A stretch of DNA of 60,982 nucleotides from Actinomadura bangladeshensis (GCF_004348335.1 NZ_SMJW01000012.1:1-60982), one strand, 5' to 3'. Positions 8,140 to 18,147 are shown, numbered from the stretch's first letter. Translations and numbers: made by a program. The notes: generated by a model not told the origin, from the letters alone.

Positions 8140-8604
8140 ATGCGATTGTCCGCCCGGGTCGACTACGCGTTGCGCGCCTCCGCCGAACTGGCGGTCGCCG
8201 GGAGTCACCCGGTGACCGCGGTCCAGCTCGCCGAGGCCCAGCAGATACCGCCCAAATTCCTGGAGAACATCCTCGGCCAGCTGCGCCGGTCCGGCATCAT
8301 CCGGAGCCAGCGCGGCCCCGAGGGCGGCTACTGGCTGGCGCGGCCCGCCGAGCGGATCTCCCTCGCCGACATCATCCGCGCGATCGACGGGCCGCTGCTC
8401 GGCGTCCGCGGCGAGCGCCCCGAGCACGTCGGCTACGAGGGGCCCGCGCGGTCCCTGCAGGAGGTGTGGATCGCGCTGCGCGCCAGCGAGCGCGCCATCC
8501 TGGAGCAGGTCACGCTCGCGCACATCGCGGCCGGGGAGCTGCCCGCCCCCGTCGCCAAGCTCACCGAGGACCCGTCCGCCTGGGAGAGCCCCTCCCTGAT
8601 CTGA
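8140..8604 (+). CDS. Rrf2-family transcriptional regulator without cysteines (154 aa)
   Basis: This winged-helix regulator carries the Rrf2 signature: an N-terminal MRLSARVDYALRASAELA helix, a recognition helix region (PPKFLENILGQLRRSGII, about residues 44-61) and the wing (RGPEGGYWLARP). Rrf2 members such as IscR and NsrR bind iron-sulfur clusters through three cysteines after the wing. This protein has no cysteine at all, so it must sense something else or act without a cluster. It is probably leaderless. The target is unknown; the Nei-type glycosylase 32 bases downstream is a possible operon partner. Confidence 0.9.
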   Translation: MRLSARVDYALRASAELAVAGSHPVTAVQLAEAQQIPPKFLENILGQLRRSGIIRSQRGPEGGYWLARPAERISLADIIRAIDGPLLGVRGERPEHVGYEGPARSLQEVWIALRASERAILEQVTLAHIAAGELPAPVAKLTEDPSAWESPSLI

Positions 8605-8636
8605 CTCCCGGCGACCGTCCGGAGGAGAGAAGGCCC

Positions 8637-9425
8637 ATGCCGGAAGGGGACGTCGTCTGGCTGACGGCGCGGCGGCTGCACGAGGCGCTCGCCGGGCGGG
8701 CGCTCACCCGCTCGGACTTCCGCGTCCCCCGGCTCGCGACCGCCGACCTGCGCGGGCGGACGGTCCTGGACACCGTGCCGCGCGGCAAGCACCTCCTCAC
8801 CCGGGTCGAGGACGGGCTCACCGTCCACACGCACCTGCTGATGGAGGGGCGCTGGCAGATCCGCCGGGCGGGCCCCGCGCCGCGCGACCACCGCGTCCGG
8901 CTGGTGCTGGGCAACGCGGAGTGGCAGGCGGTCGGGTACTCGCTCGGCGTCGTCGAGTTGCTGCGGACCGCCGAGGAGGACCGGGCGGTCGGCCATCTCG
9001 GACCCGACCTCCTCGATCCGTCCTGGGGGCCGGAGACGGCCGCGGAGGCCGTCGCGCGGCTGGCCGAGCAGCCGGCGCGGCCGGTCGGCGAGGCGCTGCT
9101 CGACCAGACGCGGCTCGCCGGGATCGGCAACGTCTACAAGGCCGAGGTCCTGTTCCTGCGGGGCGTGAACCCGTGGGCCCCTGTCGGGGACGTCCCCGAC
9201 CTCCCGGCGCTCGTGGAGCTGTCTCACCGGCTCCTGGACGCCAACAAGGAGCGGCACGGCCACATCACCACCGGCGAGCGCGGACGCGGCCGCGAGCACT
9301 GGGTGTACGGGCGGGCGGGACGCCCCTGCCGCCGCTGCGGCACCCGGATCGAGCGCGCGGAGCAGACCGGCGAGCGCGTCACGTTCTGGTGCCCGCGCTG
9401 CCAGCCTCGCCCATCGAGCCGCTAG
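8637..9425 (+). CDS. DNA glycosylase/AP lyase of the Fpg/Nei family (262 aa)
   Basis: This base-excision repair enzyme begins MPEGD, giving the catalytic Pro and Glu exposed after Met removal. The H2TH region includes QTRLAGIGNVYKAEVLF. A zinc finger of the form Cys-x2-Cys-x16-Cys-x2-Cys is at the C-terminus (CRRCGTR ... FWCPRCQ). The initial PEGD and VVWLTARRL favour the actinobacterial endonuclease VIII (Nei) subgroup over MutM, which starts PELPEVE. The ATG at 8637 follows GGAGGAGAG. Removal of oxidised pyrimidines is the expected role. Confidence 0.9.
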   Translation: MPEGDVVWLTARRLHEALAGRALTRSDFRVPRLATADLRGRTVLDTVPRGKHLLTRVEDGLTVHTHLLMEGRWQIRRAGPAPRDHRVRLVLGNAEWQAVGYSLGVVELLRTAEEDRAVGHLGPDLLDPSWGPETAAEAVARLAEQPARPVGEALLDQTRLAGIGNVYKAEVLFLRGVNPWAPVGDVPDLPALVELSHRLLDANKERHGHITTGERGRGREHWVYGRAGRPCRRCGTRIERAEQTGERVTFWCPRCQPRPSSR

Positions 9426-9457
9426 GCGAGCCGGAGCGATGCAGCGATGGCCGCACA

Positions 9458-9498
9458 GCCGTCGGCGGCCGGGCCCCAAGGCTCCGGCCGCCGGCGGC
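9458..9498. terminator. Bidirectional terminator between nei-type gene and dps
   Basis: A 15-bp stem with one mismatch joins 9458-9472 (GCCGTCGGCGGCCGG) to 9484-9498 (CCGGCCGCCGGCGGC) around an 11-nt loop. It lies between convergent genes. Confidence 0.75.
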
Positions 9499-9505
9499 TG
9501 CGCGA

Positions 9506-9976
9506 TCAACGCGTCTGGGCCTGGAACATCCAGTGCTGCTTCTCGAGTTCGGCGGTGATGCCGATGAGCAGGTCCTGGGTGACCTGGTCGGGCTCGTCGG
9601 TCGCGGCGATGCGCTCCCGGAAGCGGCCGATGATCTGCGCCAGGATGTCGGTGATCGCGGCGACGACCTTGTCGTCGTCGAGGTAGCCGGCCTCCAGCTG
9701 CGGAAGCTCGGTGCGGTCGGCCACGGTGCGGGACCGGCCGTCGGGGTTCACACCGACCGCCACGGCCCGCTCGGCCACGTCGTCCTGCCCGGTGCGGGCG
9801 AGGGCCACGACCTCGTCGAGGTGCTCGTGCACGACCTTGAAATTGCGCCCGGTCAGGTTCCAGTGGGCCTGCTTGGCCACCAGGGCGAGATCAACGAGGT
9901 CGACCAGCGCGCCCTGCAGGGCCTGGCCCACCACCTTCACGGCGTCGTCGGGAAGCGGGCTCTTGACCGTCGCCAT
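9506..9976 (-). CDS. dps: Dps-family DNA-binding ferritin (156 aa)
   Basis: Dps proteins form a 12-subunit shell that oxidises and stores iron and protects DNA in stress. The diagnostic segment AKQAHWNLTGRNF (His at about 38) and the following HEHLDEVV (residues 50-57) provide the ferroxidase ligands shared between subunits. The N-terminal tail is short, so non-specific DNA binding through a Lys-rich tail is doubtful. The ATG at 9976 is preceded by GGAAGGAG. An imperfect inverted repeat at 9997-10014 may be a regulatory site. Confidence 0.93.
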   Translation of the reverse strand: MATVKSPLPDDAVKVVGQALQGALVDLVDLALVAKQAHWNLTGRNFKVVHEHLDEVVALARTGQDDVAERAVAVGVNPDGRSRTVADRTELPQLEAGYLDDDKVVAAITDILAQIIGRFRERIAATDEPDQVTQDLLIGITAELEKQHWMFQAQTR

Positions 9977-9996
9977 TATCGGGCTCCTTCCGCATC

Positions 9997-10014
9997 GTTA
10001 CGGTTATCCGTTAC
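9997..10014 (-). promoter_or_regulatory. Inverted repeat upstream of dps
   Basis: GTTACGG (9997-10003) faces CCGTTAC (10008-10014) with a 4-nt spacer; six of seven positions match. It lies 21 bases from the dps start, where an operator or sigma-factor site would be expected. Confidence 0.4.
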
Positions 10015-10040
10015 AACACGCAAAGATCCCCGGTAATGCC

Positions 10041-10092
10041 GCGTTCATGCGTGAGGCCGCGCACACCCGCGGCTCCGGTAGGGCATGAACGC
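10041..10092 (-). terminator. Two-tier stem-loop downstream of clgR
   Basis: The outer stem GCGTTCATGC (10041-10050) pairs perfectly with GCATGAACGC (10083-10092). An inner 6-bp stem, GCCGCG (10056-10061) with CGCGGC (10068-10073), sits inside. It begins 12 bases after the clgR stop on the minus strand. Confidence 0.65.
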
Positions 10093-10104
10093 GCCAGGAG
10101 CGGG

Positions 10105-10458
10105 TCAGGCCGCGACCATGTCGGCGCGGAACTCCCCGGTGATCTCCTCCGGCGTCTCCGGAATGCTCTCTGCGGTGATGCGCTCGTGCTCGGGCGCGCC
10201 CGCCATGACGGGCTCGTGCTGCAGCTCGGCGAGGGCCAGCTGATCCGCGACTTCCCTCAGCACGTGCGACAGCGGGACTCCCAGGGCCTTGCAGATCGAG
10301 GACAGCAGCTCCGACGAAGCCTCTTTCTGTCCCCGCTCGACCTCGGAGAGATAGCCGAGTGACACCCGCGCCGCCGCGGACACCTCACGGAGGGTGCGTC
10401 CCTGGCGCAGCCGCAGCTGCCGCAGTACGTCACCGAGCAGCTGGCGAAGCAGGACCAT
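10105..10458 (-). CDS. clgR: ClgR-type XRE transcriptional activator of protease genes (117 aa)
   Basis: ClgR activates clp and lon protease genes in actinobacteria and is itself a Clp substrate. The protein shows an XRE helix-turn-helix, [20 protein letters not shown] at about residues 22-41, followed by [18 protein letters not shown], both strongly conserved in ClgR. It ends in Val-Ala-Ala, like the Ala-Ala degron used for Clp turnover of ClgR. The start at 10458 is chosen because GAGGGAGGGAG lies 8 bases upstream; a longer start at 10488 is possible. It follows pgsA and cinA, the usual actinobacterial order. Confidence 0.9.
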   Translation of the reverse strand: MVLLRQLLGDVLRQLRLRQGRTLREVSAAARVSLGYLSEVERGQKEASSELLSSICKALGVPLSHVLREVADQLALAELQHEPVMAGAPEHERITAESIPETPEEITGEFRADMVAA

Positions 10459-10544
10459 CGTCTCGCTCCCTCCCTCAGTTCGGACCATCTGCCGGTTCCA
10501 CCGTACCCGCCTTGACGGTGACCATGGCAGACCGTTGATTTCGT

Positions 10545-10557
10545 GTTCGCTCGGAAC
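10545..10557 (-). promoter_or_regulatory. GTTCGC/GAAC dyad upstream of clgR (possible ClgR box)
   Basis: GTTCGCTCGGAAC (plus strand) has dyad symmetry and lies 87 bases upstream of the clgR start, in the gap after cinA. ClgR is known to bind GTTCGC-type inverted repeats and to control itself. The match here is partial. Confidence 0.35.
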
Positions 10558-10569
10558 GTAACGCTGTAA

Positions 10570-11865
10570 TCAGTCCCGGTCTTCCCGATCTGCCTGAGCC
10601 TCCTCGCTCTCGTCCTCGGCGTCAAGCCCCAGCAGGACGCGTCTCAGCAGCTCAAGGGCGTGCACGACGGTCATCCGCCGGATCACCGCGCGGAGCTCCG
10701 GCCCGGCACCGGGCACGGGGAGTTTCGGGCTGACCACAGTGCGCGAATCGCCGGGACCGGCCACGCCGATATAGACCGTTCCGACCGGCTGCCCGTCCTG
10801 GGTGACGGGACCGGCGACACCGGTGACGGCGAGCCCGTAGGTCGCGCCGACCGTGTCGCGGACGCCCGCGGCCATCGCGCCGGCCACGTCCGGGTGGACG
10901 GCGCCGTGCTCGGCGAGCAGATCCGCCGGGACGCCGAGCAGCCGGTGCTTCGCCTCCGTCGCGTACGTCACCATGCCGCCCGCGTAGGTGGCGGACGAGC
11001 CGGGCATCGCGGTCAGCTCCGCGCCGATGAGCCCGCCGGTCAGCGACTCCGCCGTCGCGACCGTCTCCCCGCGGGCGGCGAGCAGGCGGTGGACGACCCG
11101 GTCCAGCGTGTCCTCCTCGGCCCCGTAGACGGCCGAGCCGAGCAGCTCCCGGACGCGCGCCTCGACGCCCTCCAGCCGCCCGGCGGCGTCCGGGCCGGCC
11201 ACGGTGATGCGGATCTTCACCTCGGCGGGGTCGGGCAGGTAGGCGAGCCGGACCCCCTCCATGGCCTCGACCTCGGCGAGCTTCGTCGCGACGACCGACT
11301 CCCACACCCGGTCGGTGCGCAGCGTGCGGCGCGCGACCGCGGGCAGCCCGGCGGCGCGGGCCAGCTCCGGCAGCACCACCTCGTCCATGATCGTGCGCAT
11401 CTCGTGCGGGACGCCGGGCAGCGCGTAGACGACGCCGCCGGGCAGCTGGACGCGCAGGCCGGGCGCCGAGCCGGCGGAGTTGGCCAGCACTCCCGCGCCC
11501 TTCGGCACGTCCGCCATGCGCAGCGCCATCGGCTGCAGCTCGCGGCCGGCACGGGCCACCCGCTCGCGCAGCCGCCGCTCCAGCTCCGGGTCGCGGACGA
11601 GCGGCACGCCCGCCGCCGCGGCGAGCGCGTCCCGGGTGAGGTCGTCGGAGGTGGGGCCGAGCCCGCCGGTGGTGATGACCGCGTCCGCCCGCTCGAGCGC
11701 CGACGCCACCGCCGCGACGATCACGTCGAGCTCGTCGCCGACGACCACGCTGCGGGTGACGTCGACGCCGTGGTCGGCCAGCCGGCGGCCCAGCCACGCC
11801 GCGTTGCCGTTGACGGTGTCGCCGAGGAGCAGTTCGTCCCCGACCGTGAGCAGTTCGACTCGCAT
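10570..11865 (-). CDS. cinA: CinA-family nicotinamide-nucleotide amidase/pyrophosphatase (431 aa)
   Basis: This two-domain CinA protein recycles nicotinamide mononucleotide (C-terminal PncC amidase) and cleaves ADP-ribose-type compounds (N-terminal COG1058 domain). The N-terminus MRVELLTVGDELLLGDTVN, then TTGGLGPTSDDLTRDALA at about 66-83, are hallmark motifs of the MoaB-like domain. VATAESLTGGLIGAEL at about 270-285 contains the amidase nucleophile Ser. The ATG at 11865 is used; the open frame further upstream to 12177 is non-coding in character. It sits between pgsA and clgR, the usual actinobacterial place. Confidence 0.93.
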   Translation of the reverse strand: MRVELLTVGDELLLGDTVNGNAAWLGRRLADHGVDVTRSVVVGDELDVIVAAVASALERADAVITTGGLGPTSDDLTRDALAAAAGVPLVRDPELERRLRERVARAGRELQPMALRMADVPKGAGVLANSAGSAPGLRVQLPGGVVYALPGVPHEMRTIMDEVVLPELARAAGLPAVARRTLRTDRVWESVVATKLAEVEAMEGVRLAYLPDPAEVKIRITVAGPDAAGRLEGVEARVRELLGSAVYGAEEDTLDRVVHRLLAARGETVATAESLTGGLIGAELTAMPGSSATYAGGMVTYATEAKHRLLGVPADLLAEHGAVHPDVAGAMAAGVRDTVGATYGLAVTGVAGPVTQDGQPVGTVYIGVAGPGDSRTVVSPKLPVPGAGPELRAVIRRMTVVHALELLRRVLLGLDAEDESEEAQADREDRD

Positions 11866-12226
11866 GGCGTCCGAATCTACCGCCAGGAGCGCCGCGCCAC
11901 GGGCACGTGGACGGCGCGGGCGCATCCCCGGTTCACCGGGAAATGCGGCCGAATGAGGACGGCACGGGCGCGGCGCGTTCGCACCGGTCCAACGGGCGCA
12001 TCCCTTTTCCGTCCCGGTGTGAAAGAGGCGGCCGCGCTTTGTCCGCCGGGACGGGACCGCGCCCGTCAGGGCACGCGGGCGAGGCGGCCGCGTGAACGCG
12101 GATCGTCGCCGCGGATCATTGCTTGCAGGTCCGACAAATGCCGCGAAGTCCAGGTCACGCTGTGAGTCAAAACTCATTTGATCGATTCGTCCGCACGGAC
12201 GCGAGCGGGGATAATCGAATTCGCGT
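11866..12226. other. Intergenic DNA between cinA and pgsA; no convincing gene
   Basis: No ORF here has protein-like composition or a good ribosome site. The right half is AT-richer than its surroundings and contains small dyads: TGAGT-CAAA-ACTCA at 12163-12176 and GTCCGCACGGAC at 12189-12200. These may be regulator sites or part of a cinA promoter on the minus strand. Confidence 0.5.
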
Positions 12227-12296
12227 GGCGCCCGCGAGACGGGGCCGCGGGACCACGACCGGGGTGGGCGTGGCCTCGCGGCCCCCCGCGGGCGCC
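12227..12296 (-). terminator. Three-tier perfect stem-loop downstream of pgsA
   Basis: The outer 10-bp stem pairs 12227-12236 with 12287-12296. A middle 9-bp stem pairs 12241-12249 (GGGGCCGCG) with 12277-12285 (CGCGGCCCC). An inner 5-bp stem pairs 12253-12257 with 12269-12273. All pairs are perfect. It starts 35 bases after the pgsA stop and is probably the end of the ftsK-pgsA transcription unit. Confidence 0.7.
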
Positions 12297-12330
12297 GCGG
12301 CTCTACCCCCGGAAGCTCCGGGACGGCGCC

Positions 12331-12911
12331 TCAGGACGCCGCGGAGCGGCGGCGCAGCCGCCACGCCTGGGCGAGGTAGTCCACGCCCGTGACGACGGTG
12401 ACGACGAGGGCGGCGCCCATCGTGACCCAGCGGACGTAGTCGAGCGGGCCGGGCAGGATGTAGAAGCCGATCGCTATCACCTGCAGCATCGTCTTCAGCT
12501 TCCCGCCCTTGCTGGCCGGGATCACCCCGTGCCGGATCACGACGAAGCGCAGCACCGTGATGCCGATCTCGCGGACCATGATGGCGGCCGTCACCCACCA
12601 CCACAGCTCCCCCATCACCGACAGGCTGACCAGCGCCGCGCCGGTGAGCGCCTTGTCGGCGATCGGGTCGGCGATCTTGCCGAAGTCGGTGACCAGGCCG
12701 CGCGCCCGGGCGATGTCGCCGTCGATCTTGTCGGTGACCGAGGCGGCCGCGAACACCGCGAACGCGGCGAGCCGCCAGCCGGTGCCGTCCAGGAACAGCA
12801 GCCACACGAAGAGCGGGACCAGCGCGATCCGCACCATCGTGAGCGCGTTGGCGATGTTCCACACCCCGGCCGGGGGCGGGTCGCCCGCGACCGGTTCGGT
12901 GGCGCCGGCGA

Positions 12912-12915
<4 letters not shown>
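12331..12915 (-). CDS. pgsA: CDP-diacylglycerol-glycerol-3-phosphate phosphatidyltransferase (194 aa)
   Basis: This membrane enzyme makes phosphatidylglycerol phosphate, the precursor of phosphatidylglycerol and cardiolipin. The CDP-alcohol phosphotransferase signature D-G-x2-A-R-x8-G-x3-D-x3-D is visible in the stretch [11 protein letters not shown] ... [11 protein letters not shown] at about residues 64-89. Several hydrophobic helices follow. The ATG overlaps the rimO stop by four bases, so the two are coupled. Other actinobacterial CDP-alcohol transferases exist, but the rimO-pgsA-cinA order supports PgsA. Confidence 0.92.
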
Positions 12916-14372
<1,457 letters not shown>

Positions 14373-14463
14373 GCCCTCAAAGGTAATGGGCGCGGGCGCC
14401 GGGACGTACCAGCGGGCCCCCGGGCGGGTCATCGCGGGGGGACGGCCGCCGCGCACGTCCGGC

Positions 14464-15210
14464 TCAGGCGTGTTCCGGGTCCTGCCGGTCGAAGCTCAGG
14501 CGCTGCACGCCCTTGCCCTTGCCGGGCGAGCCGATGTCCTTGCCGTTGACGGTCAGGTTGACGCTGCCGCCCACGCCGATCACCAGCTTGACCTTCTTCT
14601 TGGCGCTGAAGTCCTTCTGCTCGCCCTTGTGCAGCGTGCCGATGAACAGCGTCCTGCCCTGGTCGCCCATGACGTTCAGCCAGGTCGTGCGCTTGGCCTC
14701 GACCCGCACCTCGACCTTGGTGCGCGGCGCCTCCGCGACCGGCGCGCCGCTCTGGGACGCCGACGGCTTCGGGCTCGGCGGCACGGGCGTCCCGGCGACC
14801 TGCTGCGCGGTGCGCTGCTCGCCGCCGCCGTCGTGCCCGACCACCTGGACGACCCCGTAGATGACGACGAGCGCGAGGGCGAGCGCCATCGCGGCGCTCC
14901 AGTTCGGCGCCTTGCGCTCGCGGAACGCGACGGGCTGCTCCGGCTCGAACGCCGACACCGCCGAGACGGGCTGCGGGGCGCCGCCGTGCGCGGCGTCGAA
15001 CTCGGCGACGAGCGGTTCGGGGTCGATGCCGATGACCCGGGAGATGCTGCGGATGTGGCCGCGGGCGTAGAAGTTGCCGCCGCAGAGGGAGAAGTCGTCG
15101 GCCTCCATGCCGCGGATCACGGTCTCCCGGATCCGGGTCTGGAGACTGACCTGTGTCACCGAGAGACCGGCCCGCTGACGCTCCTCCGCCAAGGTCTCAC
15201 CGATGCTCAC
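14464..15210 (-). CDS. RodZ-like protein: HTH domain, one membrane helix, DUF4115 domain (248 aa)
   Basis: The protein starts [20 protein letters not shown], the HTH_25 domain of RodZ-like proteins, and runs through a linker to one membrane helix ([21 protein letters not shown], about 119-139). A Pro/Ser-rich spacer precedes an extracytoplasmic DUF4115 domain ([20 protein letters not shown]). RodZ proteins link cytoskeleton to cell-wall synthesis; in actinobacteria without MreB-rod growth the role is less clear. The GTG at 15210 is chosen because GAAGGAGG lies upstream and the HTH begins immediately. It lies between ftsK and rimO, a conserved neighbourhood. Confidence 0.88.
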   Translation of the reverse strand: MSIGETLAEERQRAGLSVTQVSLQTRIRETVIRGMEADDFSLCGGNFYARGHIRSISRVIGIDPEPLVAEFDAAHGGAPQPVSAVSAFEPEQPVAFRERKAPNWSAAMALALALVVIYGVVQVVGHDGGGEQRTAQQVAGTPVPPSPKPSASQSGAPVAEAPRTKVEVRVEAKRTTWLNVMGDQGRTLFIGTLHKGEQKDFSAKKKVKLVIGVGGSVNLTVNGKDIGSPGKGKGVQRLSFDRQDPEHA

Positions 15211-15383
15211 CTCGGGCCTCCTTCGGGGGCGCTCGTGGCCGATCTTCCGGGACACCAGTCTAGGAACGGGAATGCCCGTTGAGCGACTGCCAACACGTTC
15301 GAAACAGGGCAAGATTTCGCATCATTCCGCAATGCCCTGCCCTTGCCCCGCACGACCTGCACCGGCCTCCGCGGGGCCCCGGC

Positions 15384-18047
15384 TCAGCCTCCGCCGCGCA
15401 GTTCCGCGAGCACCCCGGGGAGATCGTCCGGCTTGGCGAGGACGTCCCGCGCCTTGGACCCCTCGCTCGGCCCGACGATGTCGCGGCTCTCCATCAGGTC
15501 CATGAGCCGGCCGGCCTTGGCGAACCCGACGCGGAGCTTGCGCTGCAGCATCGACGTCGACCCGAACTGGGTGGACACGACCAGCTCGATCGCCTGGACG
15601 AGCAGGTCCATGTCGTCGCCGATCTCCTCGTCGATCTCCTTCTTCGGCTTGTTGGCCTCGGCGACGTCCTCCCGGTACTTCGCCTCCATCTGCCCCTTGC
15701 AGTGGTCGACGATCCCGTGGATCTCCTTCTCCGCCACGTAGGCGTTCTGGAGGCGCATGGGCTTGCTCGCGCCCATCGGGAGGAACAGCGCGTCGCCCTG
15801 CCCGACGAGCTTCTCCGCGCCCGGCTGGTCGAGGATGACGCGGCTGTCGGACAGCGAGGACGTCGCGAACGCCAGCCGGGACGGCACGTTGGCCTTGATG
15901 AGCCCGGTGACGACGTCCACCGACGGCCGCTGCGTCGCCAGGACGAGGTGGATGCCGGCGGCGCGGGCGAGCTGGGTGATGCGGACGACCGAGTCCTCGA
16001 CGTCGCGGGGCGCGACCATCATCAGGTCGGCCAGCTCGTCCACGATGACCAGCATGTACGGGTACGGGGTGTAGACGCGCTCGCTGCCCGGCGGCGGCTT
16101 GAGCTTCCCCGCCTTCACCGCCTTGTTGAAGTCGTCGATGTGCCGGTACCCGGACGCGGCGAGGTCGTCGTAGCGGCGGTCCATCTCGCCGACGACCCAC
16201 TCCAGGGCCTCGGCGGCCTTCTTCGGGTTCGTGATGATCGGCGTGATCAGATGCGGGATGCCCTGGTACATCGTCAGCTCGACCCGCTTGGGGTCGACCA
16301 GGATCATCCGCACCTCGTCGGGCGTGGCGCGCATCAGGATCGAGGTGATGAGCCCGTTGATGCACGTCGACTTGCCCGCGCCGGTGGCGCCCGCGATGAG
16401 GATGTGCGGCATCTTCGCCAGGTTCGCCACGACCGTGCGGCCCTCGACGTCCTTGCCGAGCCCGACGATCATCGGGTGGTGCTCGTTGGTCGCGGCGGGC
16501 GAGCGCAGCACGTCGCCCAGGCTGACGATGTCCTTGTCGGTGTTGGGGATCTCCACGCCGATCGCCGACTTGCCGGGGATCGGGGAGATGATCCGCACGT
16601 CGGCGCTCTTCACCGCGTAGGCGATGTTCTTGGTCAGCGCGGTGACCTTCTCGACCTTCACCGCCGGGCCCAGCTCGATCTCGTACCGGGTGATCGTCGG
16701 GCCGCGGGTGAACCCGGTGACCTGCGCGTCGATGTCGAACTGCTCCAGCACGCCGGTGAGCGCGTTCACGACCGTGTCGTTGGCCTTCGTCCGCGGCTTG
16801 GACACGCTGCCGGGACGCAGCGCCGACGGGTCGGGCAGCAGGTAGATCTCGCCGGACGACGACAGCGGCAGCTGCTCGGACCGGCGCGGCGCGGGCGTCG
16901 GGTCGGGGACCTCGTGCCGCGCCTCCTGCCCGGCGTCGTGCCCGGCCTCGGCCATCGGCCCGCCGGCGGCGTGCGCGTCCACCGGCTCGTCGTCGGCGGG
17001 CGGCGCGGGCGGCGGGACGTCGGCGCCGAACGGGTCGGGCTCGAACAGCTCGTCGGCGAGGTCGCGCTGCGGCCGGGCGGCCTTCTTCGACTCGTCCTCC
17101 AGCAGCGGCGTGTCGTAGGGCCGCGAGTGCTCGCCGATTTCCAGCTCGTCGCCGCCGTCCTCGGCCTTCTTCTTGCGGCGGCGCTTCTTCGGCGCGTCCT
17201 CGCCCTCCTGCCCGGCGTCGGACGGACGCTCCGGGCGGCTCTGCAGGGTCGCCATCGCCCACAGGTCGGCGACCCGCTCGGGGACCTTCGCGATCGGCGT
17301 CGCGGTGACGACCAGCAGCCCGAACCCGGACAGCAGCAGCAGCAGCGGGACGGCCACCCACCCGCTGAGCGCCGCGTCGAGCGGCGCCGACACCAGCCAG
17401 CCGAGCACGCCGCCGGACTCGCGCACGCCCGCCATGTCCTCCGCCGGGGACGGGACTCCGGCGGCGATGTGCAGGATGCCGAGCACGCCGACACCGAGCG
17501 CGGTGATGCCGATGACGATGCGGCCGGTGTCCTCGTGGTGCTCGGGGTGGCGCAGCGTCCGCCACGCCAGCAGCGCCAGCAGGACCGGCAGCGCCATCGC
17601 CAGGATGCCGAGGCCGCCGCGCGCGACCTTCTCCAGCGCGATCGTGACGACGCCGTCCGGCCGGAACCAGGTGACGGAGGCCAGCACGATGGACGAGCCG
17701 AGCAGCGCCAGCCCGAGGCCGTCGCGCCGGTGCTCGGGGTCGAGGTTGCGGGCGCCGTGCCCGTAGGCGCGGAAGACCGACCCGACCGCGACGGCCGCGA
17801 GCAGGTACAGCTTGAACAGGAGCTTGAAGAAGCCGAGGACGGCCTGGGAGATCGGGTCGGGCTTCTGCGGGGGGCGCCCCCGCGCCGAGCCCCGGCCGCC
17901 CTTGGAGGTGCCGCTCGGTCGCTTCCGGGGGGACGAACCTGCGGGCTTGCGAGCCGCACTGCCTCCCGCACGCGAAGAGGACTGCTTTACGCCCCCATGG
18001 CTACGCCCCGCCTCCCGCTTTGCACCCCCGGACGCACGTGTGGCCAT
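15384..18047 (-). CDS. ftsK: DNA translocase FtsK/SpoIIIE (887 aa)
   Basis: This is the septal DNA pump that clears chromosomes during division and sporulation. A basic Ser/Arg-rich N-terminus (about 55 residues) precedes four to five membrane helices (about 70-260), a charged acidic linker, and the motor. Walker A is GATGAGKST at about residue 555 and Walker B is MLVIVDELADLMM. The C-terminal winged-helix gamma domain (QFGSTSMLQRKLRVGFAKAG) recognises KOPS/SRS-type DNA sequences. The ATG at 18047 starts MATRASGGAK; no clear ribosome site is seen, and a TTG 18 bases upstream is an alternative. The tip RLMDLMESRDIVGPSEG is typical. Confidence 0.95.
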   Translation of the reverse strand: MATRASGGAKREAGRSHGGVKQSSSRAGGSAARKPAGSSPRKRPSGTSKGGRGSARGRPPQKPDPISQAVLGFFKLLFKLYLLAAVAVGSVFRAYGHGARNLDPEHRRDGLGLALLGSSIVLASVTWFRPDGVVTIALEKVARGGLGILAMALPVLLALLAWRTLRHPEHHEDTGRIVIGITALGVGVLGILHIAAGVPSPAEDMAGVRESGGVLGWLVSAPLDAALSGWVAVPLLLLLSGFGLLVVTATPIAKVPERVADLWAMATLQSRPERPSDAGQEGEDAPKKRRRKKKAEDGGDELEIGEHSRPYDTPLLEDESKKAARPQRDLADELFEPDPFGADVPPPAPPADDEPVDAHAAGGPMAEAGHDAGQEARHEVPDPTPAPRRSEQLPLSSSGEIYLLPDPSALRPGSVSKPRTKANDTVVNALTGVLEQFDIDAQVTGFTRGPTITRYEIELGPAVKVEKVTALTKNIAYAVKSADVRIISPIPGKSAIGVEIPNTDKDIVSLGDVLRSPAATNEHHPMIVGLGKDVEGRTVVANLAKMPHILIAGATGAGKSTCINGLITSILMRATPDEVRMILVDPKRVELTMYQGIPHLITPIITNPKKAAEALEWVVGEMDRRYDDLAASGYRHIDDFNKAVKAGKLKPPPGSERVYTPYPYMLVIVDELADLMMVAPRDVEDSVVRITQLARAAGIHLVLATQRPSVDVVTGLIKANVPSRLAFATSSLSDSRVILDQPGAEKLVGQGDALFLPMGASKPMRLQNAYVAEKEIHGIVDHCKGQMEAKYREDVAEANKPKKEIDEEIGDDMDLLVQAIELVVSTQFGSTSMLQRKLRVGFAKAGRLMDLMESRDIVGPSEGSKARDVLAKPDDLPGVLAELRGGG

Positions 18048-18110
18048 GCTTATGAGAGTAACCAAGGACCCCGAGGGTTCCCGGGGAGGCGGCCGGGCGT
18101 GTTGGAGAAC

Positions 18111-18137
18111 GGACGGCCGCGGGCCCCGCGGCCGTCC
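18111..18137 (-). terminator. Perfect 12-bp hairpin between rnj and ftsK
   Basis: GGACGGCCGCGG (18111-18122) pairs with CCGCGGCCGTCC (18126-18137) around a 3-nt loop. It begins 11 bases after the RNase J stop and would separate dapA-rnj from ftsK transcription. Confidence 0.75.
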
Positions 18138-18147
18138 GCCCCCGCGC

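Noticed and set aside
11866..12177. N-terminal extension of CinA to about 535 residues
   Set aside because: The extension has no homology to CinA, which starts at MRVELLTVGDE, and its composition is non-coding-like.
12123..12392. Plus-strand ORF of 89 residues between cinA and pgsA
   Set aside because: It has no ribosome site, overlaps the three-tier hairpin and the end of pgsA, and has low-complexity Pro/Arg/Gly composition.
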